Of a stretch of 64,000 bases of DNA, positions 18,093-27,114 are shown in pieces (position 1 is the first letter of the stretch; each line of letters starts with the position of its first letter). This DNA comes from an uncultured Lachnospiraceae bacterium. Its GTDB lineage: Bacteria > Bacillota > Clostridia > Lachnospirales > Lachnospiraceae. The stretch lies in assembly GCA_910587085.1 (NCBI GenBank), contig CAJUMC010000001.1:124001-188000 (forward strand), given 5' to 3'. The translations under genes were made by a program, and so were the position numbers. A model generated the notes under the pieces. The model was not told the origin of the DNA. It saw only the letters and a program-made list of their open reading frames with translations, and did not search any database.

Positions 18093-18220
18093 AAATAATA
18101 TTCCTCCATCTCTGTAATCTAAGGCTTCAAATATGAACGTGAATCTATTATCTGTAAATGAAGGAATTTTATACTTCCATCCGGATTTCAAAATATATTG
18201 CCGGAAGCAGGCCCCCGCAC

Positions 18221-19108
18221 CTATTCCGTCCTCTCCTTTCCCCAGAAAAACACCGCAACGGTGCCCGGACCTGTATGGCTTCCGATCGTCGTGCCGACGG
18301 AATATATTTCTACTCTTCCGTTCAGTTTCGGAAACCTCGCCTCAATCAGATCTGCCACTGCTCTTGCATCCTCCGGGCATGCCGACTGCGAAATATAGCA
18401 TTTTCCGGAATAGTCCTTCCCGCCCTCCGCATGCTGCTCCATCCGGTTTACAATCTCCGCGATTACTTTTTTCTTTGTGCGGATTTTACTGCGCGGGATC
18501 AATCTCCCGAAGCTGTCCATATTCAGCAGCGGACAAATACTGAGCATCCCGCCCACAAAGCCCGCCGTCTTTGATATTCTGCCGCCCCGGATATAAAAGG
18601 TCAGGTCGGTGGAAAAAAACCAGTGATGCAGCCGCAGACGGTTGGCTGACGCCCACTCATACACCTCCTGCAGCGATTTTCCCTCATCGCGCAGGTCGGC
18701 CAGTCTGTCCATAAACAGCCCGTATCCGGAGGATGCACCCAGCGAATCCACCAGCAGGATTTTCCGGCCGGGATAGCGCTCCTCCAGCGTCCTCTTGGCA
18801 ATCGCCGCCGAATTCACCACGCCCGAAATACCGGAAGACAGACTTACATGAAGGACATCTCTGCCTTCCTTTAAAAACGTCTCGAAATAGCGCTCAAACT
18901 CTTCCGAATTCACCTGCGAGGTTCTGGTTGCCGCGCCCTGCTCCATTGCATTATAAAACTCGTCAAAATGTATTGTTTTTCCGAGATCGTCTAAATATCC
19001 CTTTCCGTTCAGTTCAAAATGAAAACAAACATAATGGAGGTCCCGCTCCCGAAAATGTTCCTCGGTCAGGTCAGCTGTAGAACAGCAGCTGAGTACATAT
19101 TCCCCCAT
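18221..19108 (-). CDS. DegV family fatty-acid-binding protein
   Basis: 295 residues. It carries the DegV hallmarks: STADL near the start, ATRTSQVN, VSLSSGISGVVNSA, VVDS-like LLVDSLGASSGYGL, and FFSTDLTFYIRGGRISK. DegV proteins bind a fatty acid in a two-domain cleft; in Firmicutes FakB paralogues hand the fatty acid to FakA kinase for phosphorylation. No fakA lies nearby, so the partner is unknown. It ends about 130 bases before the spoVT start region on the same strand. The 190 bases up to 19300 hold nothing I recognise. Confidence 0.9.
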   Translation of the reverse strand: MGEYVLSCCSTADLTEEHFRERDLHYVCFHFELNGKGYLDDLGKTIHFDEFYNAMEQGAATRTSQVNSEEFERYFETFLKEGRDVLHVSLSSGISGVVNSAAIAKRTLEERYPGRKILLVDSLGASSGYGLFMDRLADLRDEGKSLQEVYEWASANRLRLHHWFFSTDLTFYIRGGRISKTAGFVGGMLSICPLLNMDSFGRLIPRSKIRTKKKVIAEIVNRMEQHAEGGKDYSGKCYISQSACPEDARAVADLIEARFPKLNGRVEIYSVGTTIGSHTGPGTVAVFFWGKERTE

Positions 19109-19300
19109 ATTCCACCTACTTCCTGTATATTTTTATATTTTATTGCTTTTGTCTATTAAAACAACATAATCTTCAGTATCAGGAGTGAATTTAGAGGCGG
19201 GAGTGGGAGCAGAAAAGGCCGGATACTGTCCGTGCCTCACGCAGCTGCGGGCAGGATCTGACCTTCCGGATACCGCAGCGGCAGAAACGCCCGCCGCCTT

Positions 19301-21649
19301 CTACAGCCCGCAGCAGATCTGCCTGCTGCCCTCCGCTGTGATAATTGTGCAGTTGTCCCGGTATTCCATGGAAATCCTGCCGTCTTCCGTCGTCACCGAA
19401 GAAGCCTTCACATTGACCAGCTCAATGCGGTATGCCTTCTCCGATTCCACGCGGATATCAAGCTTTCCGTCCTTTTTCCCGATGCGGATGGAAGCCGTTC
19501 TCTCTGCCGCCCCGTCGTATACCTCGGTTGCAGCCGTGCCGCCTTCTGCAAGCTCATAAGCCCGGAACGTCACTCCGTCCGCGTAATCGTATACTGGACC
19601 GCAGTCCCTGCCGAGTGCGATTATGCTGTTTTCCCGAACCATAAGCGGAATGCTCAGATAGCCGTGCTCCTCCCTGTACCATTTGCCGCCCTCTTTTTGC
19701 TCACCGGTAAGGAAATTGGTCCAGCGGCCCTCCGGAAGATAATAGCAGGCCATGCTCTTGTCGTTGAAAATCGGCGCGACAAGCAGAGAATCGCCGTACA
19801 TATACTGCTTGTCAAGGTAGGCACAGTTCAGATCTTCTGTAAACTCCAGCACCATGCTGCGCATCATCGGCACGCCGGTTCTCGAGGTCTCAACTGCATT
19901 GCGGTACAGATACGGCATCAGCTTTGCCTTCAGCTTCGTAAAGAAGCGCACAACATCCACCGCCTCGTCGTCGTAGGCCCACGGCACACGGTAGGATGTG
20001 CTGCCATGCAGTCTCGAGTGCGAGGAAAGAAGCCCGAACGCGCACCATCTCTTGTATACATCCGCAGTTGAAGTATTCTCAAAGCCTCCGATATCATGGC
20101 TCCAGTAGCCGAACCCGGACATCGTCAGGGAAAGGCCTCCGCGCAGACTCTCCTCCATCGACTCATAATCCGACCAGCAGTCGCCGCCCCAGTGAACAGG
20201 GAATTTCTGGCCGCCCGCCGTTGCAGAGCGTGCAAAAAGTATAGCCTCTTCTTTGCCCTTTTTACACACAAGAAGATCATAAACCACTTTATTATACAGG
20301 TAAGTATAGTAATTGTGCATCTTTTCCGGGTCGCTGCCGTCGTAGTAAACAGCTTCCGTCGGAATTCTTTCGCCGAAATCGGTCTTGAAGCAGTCCACGC
20401 CCATGTCAAGCAGCTTTTCCAGCTTGTCCGCGTACCATTTGCACGCCGCCGGATTGGTAAAATCCACGATCGCCATGCCCGGCTGCCACATATCCCACTG
20501 CCATACATCGCCGTTTTTGCGTTTGAGGAAATATCCCTTTTCCATGCCCTCCTCAAACAGCGCGGACTCCTGCCCGATGTAGCTGTTGATCCAGACACAG
20601 ATTTTCAGTCCCTTTGCCTTCAGGCGCTTCAGCATTCCCTCCGGATCCGGGAATACTCTGGAGTCCCAGATAAAATCCGACCAGGAAAATTCCTTCATCC
20701 AGAAACAGTCGAAATGGAAGACGGCAAGCGGAATATCACGGTCAAACATGCCGTCCACAAAGCTGTTCACGGTCTCCTCATCATAATTCGTTGTGAATGA
20801 GGTGGACAGCCACAGGCCGAACGTCCACGGTGCAGGGAGCGACGGCTTGCCGGTCAGATCGGTATAGCGGGAAAGAACCTCCTTCATCGTCGGGCCGTTG
20901 AAAAAGAAATAGTCAATCGACTCGCCCGGTACGGAGAATTCCACCTTCGTGACCATCTCCGTGCCGACCTCAAAGCTCACCCGACCCGGATTGTTGACGA
21001 ATACGCCGTAGCCGCGGTTCGATACATAGAACGGGATGTTTTTGTAGGACTGTTCTGTTGATGTGCCGCCGTCCGCATTCCAGATATCAATGGACTGGCC
21101 GTTTTTGATAAACGGAGTAAAGCGCTCGCCCATGCCGTAAATGTATTCGCCTACGCCCAGGGAAAGCTGCTCCCTCATATAGGTATCATGCTCCAGGCCG
21201 TCGTCGTAGGCCAGGCCCTTCCAGTCGGTCTTCATATAGGCAAGATCCCGCCAGCCGCTGCCGGTCAGCTTCTCGCCGCCGCGGAAAAATGCAAAGCCCC
21301 CGTTGCCCTTGTTGATTTCCATGCGCAGCGAGCCGCTCCGGATATTGATGACCCACTCGTTTTCTTCAACCTCTACCTTCGCGTTTTCGTCGAGCTCCAG
21401 TTCAAAGGACGGAGCTTTCTTCTGCATGCCCGCGTAGTGATATGCCTGCACGCGCAGCACTTCCGGCGCAGGAGCGCTCACCTTCAGCGTGAGATTTACC
21501 CCGCCAAGCGTATCTCCCCGGTGATGGATATAATGCGTTGGAGCGCACATTGTCACCATATTGTCCTCGATCTTCGTAAAATAGACCTGCGCCGGTGAAA
21601 AGCACTCGGTTCCTTCCTTCTGCAGCCAGCAGCCGTTACTGAATTTCAT
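19301..21649 (-). CDS. yicI: Alpha-xylosidase, glycoside hydrolase family 31
   Basis: 782 residues from the ATG at 21649 (GGGAGAAGGG site). Near full-length similarity to YicI is recognisable: FHFDCFWMKEFSWSDF, VWINSYIGQ, CFKTDFGERIPTEAVYYDGSD with the nucleophile Asp, and the acid/base Asp in HWGGDCWSDYESM, followed by GFGYWSHDIGGFE. YicI-type enzymes release alpha-xylose from xyloglucan oligosaccharides such as isoprimeverose. It is cytosolic, with no signal peptide. No transporter or regulator adjoins it, so it is probably an orphan catabolic gene. Confidence 0.93.
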   Translation of the reverse strand: MKFSNGCWLQKEGTECFSPAQVYFTKIEDNMVTMCAPTHYIHHRGDTLGGVNLTLKVSAPAPEVLRVQAYHYAGMQKKAPSFELELDENAKVEVEENEWVINIRSGSLRMEINKGNGGFAFFRGGEKLTGSGWRDLAYMKTDWKGLAYDDGLEHDTYMREQLSLGVGEYIYGMGERFTPFIKNGQSIDIWNADGGTSTEQSYKNIPFYVSNRGYGVFVNNPGRVSFEVGTEMVTKVEFSVPGESIDYFFFNGPTMKEVLSRYTDLTGKPSLPAPWTFGLWLSTSFTTNYDEETVNSFVDGMFDRDIPLAVFHFDCFWMKEFSWSDFIWDSRVFPDPEGMLKRLKAKGLKICVWINSYIGQESALFEEGMEKGYFLKRKNGDVWQWDMWQPGMAIVDFTNPAACKWYADKLEKLLDMGVDCFKTDFGERIPTEAVYYDGSDPEKMHNYYTYLYNKVVYDLLVCKKGKEEAILFARSATAGGQKFPVHWGGDCWSDYESMEESLRGGLSLTMSGFGYWSHDIGGFENTSTADVYKRWCAFGLLSSHSRLHGSTSYRVPWAYDDEAVDVVRFFTKLKAKLMPYLYRNAVETSRTGVPMMRSMVLEFTEDLNCAYLDKQYMYGDSLLVAPIFNDKSMACYYLPEGRWTNFLTGEQKEGGKWYREEHGYLSIPLMVRENSIIALGRDCGPVYDYADGVTFRAYELAEGGTAATEVYDGAAERTASIRIGKKDGKLDIRVESEKAYRIELVNVKASSVTTEDGRISMEYRDNCTIITAEGSRQICCGL

Positions 21650-21912
21650 GTCCCTTCTCCCTTCTTGAATCTGTATTTGCGCAGAGAACGAAACATTTTC
21701 GTTCCCTGCGATTACTTCCGTGTAGTTTTCCCGCATTTTATCCAAGATTTCCTTGTAATATAAGCAATCCATGGTGCGTGAATCCCCACGAAACAGTTTC
21801 GCACTTTTCCCGAAAATGCTCCATAGAAAATCCTGTATTGCTCATGTTTTTTCTTATACGCGGTGCTTCCGGCGCTTCTGCTTCCACCTCAGCCGTCCGG
21901 GCGGCTTTTTCC

Positions 21913-22455
21913 TTACTGAGGCGCACGGCCGTTGAGCAGGGATTCCATCACACCCGAAAAATCGCCTTCCGAAATCATCTGCATCATGGACGGGAACATT
22001 GTAAACATAAGAATAAGACCAATCGCCATCATAAGCAGATTGGCCCGCGCCCAGTTTTTCCTCGTTGTGCTCGCGGTCCGCCCGAATGCCCACACCAGCT
22101 GAAGCACTGCGTAGACAAAGCTCCCGATCAGCGGAATATAGGGCAGCAGCAATATCACAATCCAGTGTACAAAGGACATGGACGGCTCCGACTCGGCAAG
22201 CCCCGCCGTTCCGCTCAGCACGCCGGTCAGCCCTCCGCTGTCCGGATATGCCTGCTGCCGCTGTCCGCCGTTATAACTGCTGCCGCCCGTACCTTCTCTG
22301 CCGTACGGCCCGGCGGAACCGAACCGGTAATCGTGCTGTGCATCGACGCCCCCTGAAGCCTGGCTCCCGTCCCGCCCGTCCACCGACGTTCCGCAATATT
22401 CACAGAAATTTGCGCTTTCATTTGAAATGATCCGCCCGCAGGCTCTGCAAATCAT
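21913..22455 (-). CDS. Zinc-ribbon membrane protein of unknown function
   Basis: 180 residues. An N-terminal zinc ribbon (CRACGRIISNESANFCEYCGTS) is joined by a Gly/Ser/Gln linker to two hydrophobic helices (SFVHWIVILLLPYIPLIGSFVY and NLLMMAIGLILMFTMF). This is a common but uncharacterised Clostridia layout. A GGATGAGG site precedes the start. It lies between yicI and spoIIID on the same strand; a sporulation role is possible but not shown. Confidence 0.75.
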   Translation of the reverse strand: MICRACGRIISNESANFCEYCGTSVDGRDGSQASGGVDAQHDYRFGSAGPYGREGTGGSSYNGGQRQQAYPDSGGLTGVLSGTAGLAESEPSMSFVHWIVILLLPYIPLIGSFVYAVLQLVWAFGRTASTTRKNWARANLLMMAIGLILMFTMFPSMMQMISEGDFSGVMESLLNGRAPQ

Positions 22456-22603
22456 AATTCACCTCATCCGTACATGTATTTGGCGGCCGCGGTGTTCCGA
22501 CCTGCAGGAGCCTTCCTCCGGACTCTGCCGGCAGCTCTGTTCCCCGCCATTGTTTTGATTGTATATCATTCCGCATCGGAAAGGCAAATTATTTTTTTAT
22601 AAA

Positions 22604-22930
22604 CTATCGATCCGTCCTGCGCTTTCTTTTCGAATCATACATTTTCTTCGTCGCCATTCCTCCGCGGATATGCCGCTCCGATTTATTCTGATTCAAAACC
22701 TGGCGCGTCTGCTCTGCCAGCACCGGGTTGACCGGGAGCAGACGATCCGTGATGTCCTTATGTACCGTACTTTTGCTGATTCCGAACTGCTTCGCCGCCT
22801 GGCGCACTGTCGCGTTGTTTTCCACAATGTACTGCGCCACCATGGCTGCACGCTCCTCGATCTGGCGGTGCTTCGCGGATGTTAAATAGCCGGCCGCAAT
22901 CGTATGCTGCTGCCTCGAACTGGTTTTCAT
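22604..22930 (-). CDS. spoIIID: Sporulation transcription factor SpoIIID
   Basis: 108 residues. The core AQYIVENNATVRQAAKQFGISKSTVHKDITDRLLPVNP is the SpoIIID helix-turn-helix, followed by KSERHIRGGMATKKMY. SpoIIID acts in the mother cell with sigma-E, both activating and repressing genes before sigma-K. The N-terminus is about 20 residues longer than in Bacillus subtilis. The upstream minus strand reads GTATAAACAAGTATACAGG, which could contain a sigma-E-type -10, but this is weak. Confidence 0.95.
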   Translation of the reverse strand: MKTSSRQQHTIAAGYLTSAKHRQIEERAAMVAQYIVENNATVRQAAKQFGISKSTVHKDITDRLLPVNPVLAEQTRQVLNQNKSERHIRGGMATKKMYDSKRKRRTDR

Positions 22931-23097
22931 GAAAAAGCCACCCTGTATACTTGTTTATACACTTTATGCAGAGGGTGCGCGGTACATACCTGAAAAAAGC
23001 GAGCAATTACCGGGTCTGTCTCGGTCCGGAGGCGGGACAGTGAGACGCTGCTGTTTTTCTGAGCAAAGCGGCCGCACTGCCTCCAGGCCTCCCGTTT

Positions 23098-24072
23098 TTA
23101 ATTCTGTCTGAAAATCCGCTCTCCCGTGACGAGAGGGTATCTAGCCAGCCGCACGCCGTCCAGATCTTCCTTCTGCATATCCACAGCCGTGATCTGACGG
23201 TTTCCGTAGGTTGTGTAATAGTAGAGCCCCTTCTGCGCATTGCAGCACGAGGTATAGATGGTCGTCTCGTATTTTCCGTCGCCCAGATCGCAGCAGCCTC
23301 TCTGCTGCTCTACAGAACCCAGAATATGGAAAAACTGACTGATGCTTTCCTCCTCGGAATCCCCGGAAACGGAATTCATCCGGACAAACGCTGCCCGGAC
23401 AAAGCGGGATTCGGAGGAAAGATCGCCCGGCAGCCCGAGCGCGCCCATTCCCCGGCAGTAGGTGTGCAGCGGAAGCTTATCCGAAAAATTATTGCACGGC
23501 TCCTTCGGTGACAGCATCATAAAATTGTTCAGATGGAACATCTGTTCCCGAAACGGCGGATTATTTGTCAGCACTCCTGTCGGGTTATCAAAAATCTGAA
23601 GCCCCGCCTTTGTGGACTCCACTACAACAGCCCCGCTGCAGTCAGCGATCATCCAGTGCAGCTGCGCTGCCGGCAGCTCGCTGCTGAATGCGGTGCTGGT
23701 GAGGTTGACCCTCGCCAGCAGACGCCGGGCGTCCTCCAGCGTCGCGCACTGCCCGAGTATCCACGGTATAAACTCAAACTGCGCCACATTATCCATTCCG
23801 TCCACCGGCTCATGGTACACCGCATTGCCGACAAAATTCAGGCCCGCCATCCCAAGCCCCTTCTCGTTCACCGCGTCGTAAAACAGCGGACAGTTTTCCA
23901 TTATGCAGGCCGTCCCGATCATTGCGTGATGACATTCCATGCTCCCCGCCTCGCGAAAATGAAACGGGTAATTGCGGGGCATGACCGTTACCTCCTCGCC
24001 GTAGGAAAATTCATAGTCCAGCGTGCGCCCGAAGTAAAAATCCTTCGTCCTGTAAGTTGCTGCCGTACACAT
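23098..24072 (-). CDS. bsh: Choloylglycine hydrolase family enzyme, probable bile salt hydrolase
   Basis: 324 residues. The N-terminal Cys2 (MCTAATYR) is the Ntn-hydrolase nucleophile after removal of Met1. Other active-site features are R16 and D19 (FGRTLDYE), GLGMAGLNFVGNAVY, LTNNPPF and SESRFVRAA. The family cleaves amide bonds of conjugated bile salts or penicillin V; the LTNNPPF...QMFHLNN context fits gut clostridial bile salt hydrolases better, but the substrate is inferred. It is intracellular, with no signal peptide and a GAAGGAGGG ribosome site. No bile transporter is adjacent. Confidence 0.87.
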   Translation of the reverse strand: MCTAATYRTKDFYFGRTLDYEFSYGEEVTVMPRNYPFHFREAGSMECHHAMIGTACIMENCPLFYDAVNEKGLGMAGLNFVGNAVYHEPVDGMDNVAQFEFIPWILGQCATLEDARRLLARVNLTSTAFSSELPAAQLHWMIADCSGAVVVESTKAGLQIFDNPTGVLTNNPPFREQMFHLNNFMMLSPKEPCNNFSDKLPLHTYCRGMGALGLPGDLSSESRFVRAAFVRMNSVSGDSEEESISQFFHILGSVEQQRGCCDLGDGKYETTIYTSCCNAQKGLYYYTTYGNRQITAVDMQKEDLDGVRLARYPLVTGERIFRQN

Positions 24073-24306
24073 GGCGTTCCCTCCTTCATTCGAATTCTGT
24101 TATGGTACTATTATATCCGGTTCCTCCGCAAAAGAAAAACATGTTCGGCGTTCCGCACATGCTTTTCATGACTTTTTTCGGGAAAAAACACGGCGGATTC
24201 TGCCCGAAAAGTCAGGTATTTCCGAGTTTTCCTTCCAGCCAGAGCAGCATAACACGGGCAATATTTCGGGATTCCTCCCGCCCCAGGCAGCATTTCGTGA
24301 TCTCTG

Positions 24307-24615
24307 TCACAGCTTCACGGCCCAGCGCTCCTCCGCTGCAAGATAGATCAGTCTTGCCCTCCGCTGTCCTTCCGGCAGAAACAGCGTGCAGTCAAACTCA
24401 ACCGACGGCACCCCTGCATAGTTTTTCTTCTCCTGCGAGTGGACGGCGATATGATCGACCCGCCGGATCTGTCCGTCCTCATCCCGAAGCTTCAGCATCA
24501 GCGGCATCATCCTGCCGGTGCTGGTAAACCAGCACTGACAGGCCGCCTCCCTCCAGGTGCCCCGCAGGCTTCCCGCATCTGCCCGGATTCCGGTATCTCT
24601 CATCCCGAACATCAT
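24307..24615 (-). CDS. Small protein translationally coupled to the Y-family polymerase
   Basis: 102 residues. Its ATG overlaps the polymerase stop (ATGA at 24612-24615), so the two are co-translated. The protein starts MMFGMRDTGIRAD and has a strand-rich C-terminal half (PLMLKLRDEDGQIRRVDHIAV...VEFDCTLFLPEGQRRARLIY). I recognise no named domain and it is not obviously YolD, the small partner of UvrX-type polymerases in Bacillus. Position and coupling point to a role in lesion bypass, for example as an accessory or regulator of the polymerase. Confidence 0.8.
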   Translation of the reverse strand: MMFGMRDTGIRADAGSLRGTWREAACQCWFTSTGRMMPLMLKLRDEDGQIRRVDHIAVHSQEKKNYAGVPSVEFDCTLFLPEGQRRARLIYLAAEERWAVKL

Positions 24616-25811
24616 AACAGCCCGCCTCCTTTCAAAAGCGCTGCGCGCATAACCGCTCTCTGCCCGAAACGTCTCCGGATCGCGTCGGCCGCCCGCTCCG
24701 CACAGGCCAGCTTCTCATAATCCGCCGCATCGAACAGGGAGAGCTGGCGTTCCGCTGAGCCGCACACACGGCCCGTATGGATTCCGAGATGCCTGAGAGG
24801 CCGCCCGTCCCACAGCTCCGCAAACAGCCCGCACGCTGCCTCGTAAATTTCCCGCGTCAGGTTCGTTGCGTTTTGCAGGACTCTCTGATGCGACCGAAAG
24901 GAAAAATCACTGTACCGGATACCGAGCGAAACGAGTCCGGCAGATACGCCGTCGGCCCGCAGCCTTGCCGCGACCGTTTCCGCCAGAGCCAGCAGCACGG
25001 TTTCTGCCGCCTGCGGCTCTGACAGATCGGACGGCGTCGTTGTGCTGTTTCCGTAGCCCTTGTTGGCCGGCGGAACAGTCTGTACCCCCGAGCAGTCGAT
25101 CCCGTTCGCAAAGCCCCAGATCACCTCCCCGTGCTTTTTCAGAAGCGACCGGAGAAAAGCCGGCTCCGCCGCTGCCAGCTCTTTGACCGTGCGGATTCCC
25201 ACACAAAACAGCTTTTCCGCCGTCGCTCTGCCGACAAAAAACAGCTCGGACACCGGCAGCGGCCAGAGCTTTTCCGGTATTTCATCGCGGAACAGCGTAT
25301 GCACACGATCCGGTTTTAAAAAATCCGACGCCATCTTGGCAAGCAGCTTGTTTTCCGACACTCCGATATTAACGGTAAAGCCGAGCTCCTCCCGAATGCG
25401 CTCCTTTATCTGCTGCGCTGCCTGTACGGGCGTACCGAACAGATGGCAGGTATCGGTCATATCAACAAATGCCTCGTCGACGCTGTACTGCTCCACAAGC
25501 TCGGAATATCCCCGGAGAATCCGGATAAACGCCTCGGAGCACCGCTCATACAAATGGTAATCCGGCGGCACAAGAAGAAGCCCGGGACATTTCTGCTTCG
25601 CCTGGAAAATCGCTTCCCCGGTCTGTATCCCGCACCGTTTTGCGGGGATGGATTTTGCCAGAATAATGCCGCGGCGCAGCGCCCTGTCCCCGCCCACCGC
25701 CGACGGTACCTCCCTCAGATCCGGCTCGAACCCGCGGTGGTGCAGAAGATGAACGGCCTCCCAGGAAAGGAAGGCCGAATTCACGTCAATATGAAAAATA
25801 ATACGTTCCAT
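24612..25811 (-). CDS. dinP: Y-family DNA polymerase (DinB/Pol IV-UmuC type)
   Basis: 399 residues from the ATG at 25811 (GAGGAGG site); the frame is open upstream but that part spans the promoter. Catalytic acidic residues lie in IIFHIDVNSAFLSWEAV and YSVDEAFVDMT; the helix-hairpin-helix and little-finger regions follow. QLSLFD near the C-terminus is a sliding-clamp binding motif. It copies past damaged bases with low fidelity. The promoter carries an SOS box, the SRAP gene lies upstream and a small gene is coupled downstream. Confidence 0.93.
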   Translation of the reverse strand: MERIIFHIDVNSAFLSWEAVHLLHHRGFEPDLREVPSAVGGDRALRRGIILAKSIPAKRCGIQTGEAIFQAKQKCPGLLLVPPDYHLYERCSEAFIRILRGYSELVEQYSVDEAFVDMTDTCHLFGTPVQAAQQIKERIREELGFTVNIGVSENKLLAKMASDFLKPDRVHTLFRDEIPEKLWPLPVSELFFVGRATAEKLFCVGIRTVKELAAAEPAFLRSLLKKHGEVIWGFANGIDCSGVQTVPPANKGYGNSTTTPSDLSEPQAAETVLLALAETVAARLRADGVSAGLVSLGIRYSDFSFRSHQRVLQNATNLTREIYEAACGLFAELWDGRPLRHLGIHTGRVCGSAERQLSLFDAADYEKLACAERAADAIRRRFGQRAVMRAALLKGGGLL

Positions 25812-25836
25812 GGTATGTCTGCCTCCTCGCAGAGCC

Positions 25837-25865
25837 ATTGTAGCAAACATACGTTCGATTATCAA
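25837..25865 (-). promoter_or_regulatory. Promoter with SOS (LexA) box in the spacer, for dinP
   Basis: Minus-strand TTGATA (25860-25865), 17 bases, TACAAT (25837-25842). CGAACGTATGTTTG (25844-25857) lies in the spacer and matches 13 of 14 positions of CGAACRNRYGTTYC. Confidence 0.85.
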
Positions 25866-26011
25866 GCGGTACATACTGGAAACCGGAAAAGGACATCGAC
25901 AAAACCGGAAAAGCACCAACAAAATCCGCATTTTCCTGGAAACCCCCTGCCTGTCTGAGCGCTGCCGCAGAAGAAAAAAGGCTTCCCAAAATCCGCCGCA
26001 GCACGGAACTT

Positions 26012-26656
26012 TCATACCTGAAACAGGCTCAGCTGCTCATAATCTATCTGCCGCTCCAGCGGCAGAGGCTTTTTTTGCAGCAGCTGCAGCGCCCGCGTCT
26101 CCTCCCGGAGCCAGTCCGCCGCCTCCTCCCGCTCCAGCACCAGCGGCATGCGGTCATGTACCGGGCGCATGGACTCGTTCGCCTCCGTCGTAAGTATGAC
26201 AAAGCGCTCTCCGTCCGGGTACCGCCGCGAGCAGCCTGCCAGAAACAGCACTCCTTCCTTTTTCCGGAATATATTCTTTTCCTTTGCCGGATTCCACTCA
26301 TAAAACCACGCTGCCGGAATTACAACCCGGCTGTTTCGGATGCCGTCCCGGAACAGAGGGCGCTCCCCGGCCGTTTCGCTGCGCGCGTTGAAAATCAGTG
26401 TTCTTTCCGGAAATCCCCAGCGCCGGCACTCCACTGCTATCTCCCTGGAATACTCCGCAAGCGCAAGCACGGGCGCCGCATCCCCGGGGTGAACATCGCG
26501 CGCCCGGAATTCCTCTCTCCTCACCGCAAAACACTGCGCGCACTGTCCGTTCTCCGCCTGCTGCCCCTGCCCGTTCTGCCGTTTTCTGTCAAGCTCCCGC
26601 ACAAGTCCTTCCATCTCTTTCGCCGTATCATCGTCGATGTAATAACGCCCGCACAT
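26012..26656 (-). CDS. SRAP-domain protein (SOS response-associated peptidase, YedK/HMCES family)
   Basis: 214 residues from the ATG at 26656 (AAGGAGG site). Cys2 in MCGRYYID is the catalytic and DNA-crosslinking residue. IFNARSET, WFYEW and PVHDRMP carry the conserved Asn, Glu and His. The family forms a thiazolidine crosslink with abasic sites in single-stranded DNA. It sits 200 bases upstream of dinP on the same strand. I see no convincing SOS box of its own. A GGCCGC/GCGGCC stem brackets the ribosome site. Confidence 0.93.
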   Translation of the reverse strand: MCGRYYIDDDTAKEMEGLVRELDRKRQNGQGQQAENGQCAQCFAVRREEFRARDVHPGDAAPVLALAEYSREIAVECRRWGFPERTLIFNARSETAGERPLFRDGIRNSRVVIPAAWFYEWNPAKEKNIFRKKEGVLFLAGCSRRYPDGERFVILTTEANESMRPVHDRMPLVLEREEAADWLREETRALQLLQKKPLPLERQIDYEQLSLFQV

Positions 26657-26660
26657 ATCC

Positions 26661-26686
26661 CGGCCGCCTCCTTCCCTGAAGCGGCC
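26661..26686 (-). promoter_or_regulatory. Stem-loop enclosing the SRAP ribosome binding site
   Basis: Arms GGCCGC (26662-26667) and GCGGCC (26681-26686) enclose AAGGAGG in the loop, so the site is either presented or masked. The divergent 450-base gap to trkA holds no other clear signal. Confidence 0.45.
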
Positions 26687-27114
26687 TTTTCCCGCTTCTC
26701 TTTTTCTTTTCATACTGTCTGCGCGCAGCGGAACACACCCTTTTTTGTCCGCACACACCAGAGCATGCCCTCGCCGCCCGCCGCACCATACATTGTTCCT
26801 GCTGCGGCACAGAATTATGCCTTTATCTTATTCTGCCAGTATACCGAAATCCCGTTCCTTTTACAAGCCCGAACCTTCCTGGCATTCCGCAAGCTTCATC
26901 TGCCGGCACGCCTGCGGCATTTTTCAGGAAAAAAATCAGCTCCTATCCGCTGCATCCGAACCATTTCTTCCTGTTTACCCGTTTTAAAAATTCTTAATGC
27001 AATTTCTCCGGCTTTGTGATATCATATCATCGACATCGCCGGGCAACCGGGCTTATGCTCCGACACACGGGCGGAGCGGACAACCTGTCCCGACAGGGTA
27101 CGGAGGAAATTACT

